Positions 5,646 through 5,862 of a DNA stretch of 5,862 bases are shown one piece after another (position 1 is the stretch's first letter; every line of letters begins with the position of its first letter). Origin of the DNA: Spirochaetaceae bacterium (lineage in GTDB: Bacteria; Spirochaetota; Spirochaetia; Treponematales; Rectinemataceae); assembly GCA_016794765.1 (NCBI GenBank), contig JAEUJG010000169.1:1-5862 (forward strand), read 5' to 3'. The notes beneath the pieces are model-generated. The model ran no database searches and was not told the origin of the DNA. It was given only the letters and a program-made list of their open reading frames with translations. A program made the position numbers and the translations under genes.

Positions 5646-5862
5646 TCCTTTCGCCGCCGCCCGCGACGGGGAGCGTCAGCGTGAACAAGGCTCCCCCCTC
5701 GGCCCGCGCCGCATAGGAAAGCCAGCCGCCTGCCCCCCGCGCGATGCTCCGCGCCAAGGCAAGGCCGATCCCCGATCCCTTCGCCTTCGTGCTGTAGAAA
5801 GGTTCAAAGAGCCTGTCGACCGACTCCTCCGGGACTCCCGGTCCGGAATCCGCGACCGAAAT
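5572..5862 (-). CDS. Sensor histidine kinase, C-terminal ATPase end (partial)
   Basis: Read on the minus strand, the last 96 residues of a gene that begins beyond the right edge are present. They carry the ATP-binding boxes of a HATPase_c domain in order: ADSGPGV (G1 box), LFEPFYSTK (F box), GSGIGLALARSI (G2 box) and the closing strand GGALFTLTLPV. The His-phosphorylation domain and any sensor region are outside the window, so the signal and partner regulator are unknown. After LTLPV, where such kinases normally end, the frame continues about 30 residues rich in Pro, Ala, Arg and Ser until TGA at 5572-5574. This low-complexity tail is antisense to the end of the HD gene (5572-5645). It may be a true overhang from a lost stop codon, or the result of a sequencing error near the kinase end. 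Confidence 0.88.
   Translation of the reverse strand: MSVADSGPGVPEESVDRLFEPFYSTKAKGSGIGLALARSIARGAGGWLSYAARAEGGALFTLTLPVAGGGERTSRGSGAAPARRPSPPAPHSPSRD

Overview
The window looks like chromosomal DNA from a GC-rich member of the Spirochaetota, probably Treponema-like. This placement rests on recalled family resemblance: the MurE has the GTEGKST and PNPEHQTTPEAP wording I associate with treponemal MurE, and one gene resembles the spirochaete-restricted PilZN3-PilZ proteins. No database search was possible, so treat it as an inference.

Layout: (1) Positions 1-1265 hold the 3' part of murE, and 1262-2371 hold ddl. Both are cell-wall precursor ligases; they overlap by ATGA and are probably closed by a terminator near 2435-2476. 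(2) Positions 2372-2575 are an intergenic region with that terminator, an AT-rich island, an extended -10 promoter and a short leader hairpin. They feed rocD (ornithine aminotransferase, 2576-3778), which ends at a strong TTCG-loop terminator. (3) Positions 3779-4024 hold no gene but are dense in small repeats: a tandem 17/18-mer, a REP-like stem-loop flanked by CAGCYCTGTCCC direct repeats, and three near-copies of a 7-mer next to the ribosome binding site of the following gene. (4) Positions 4025-4846 and 4833-5645 are an overlapping, probably co-translated pair: a divergent PilZ-type protein and an HD-domain metal phosphohydrolase. (5) Positions 5572-5862, on the minus strand, hold the C-terminal ATPase end of a sensor histidine kinase that converges on, and overlaps, the HD gene.

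How they may work together: MurE adds the third residue of the peptidoglycan stem peptide and Ddl makes the terminal D-Ala-D-Ala. Spirochaetes are known to use L-ornithine as the third residue, so an ornithine aminotransferase beside murE-ddl is a suggestive metabolic neighbour, though it has its own promoter and terminator. The PilZ-like/HD pair looks like a signalling module. Its PilZ domain lacks the usual cyclic-di-GMP contact residues, so its ligand, if any, is open. The histidine kinase is next to it only by convergence.
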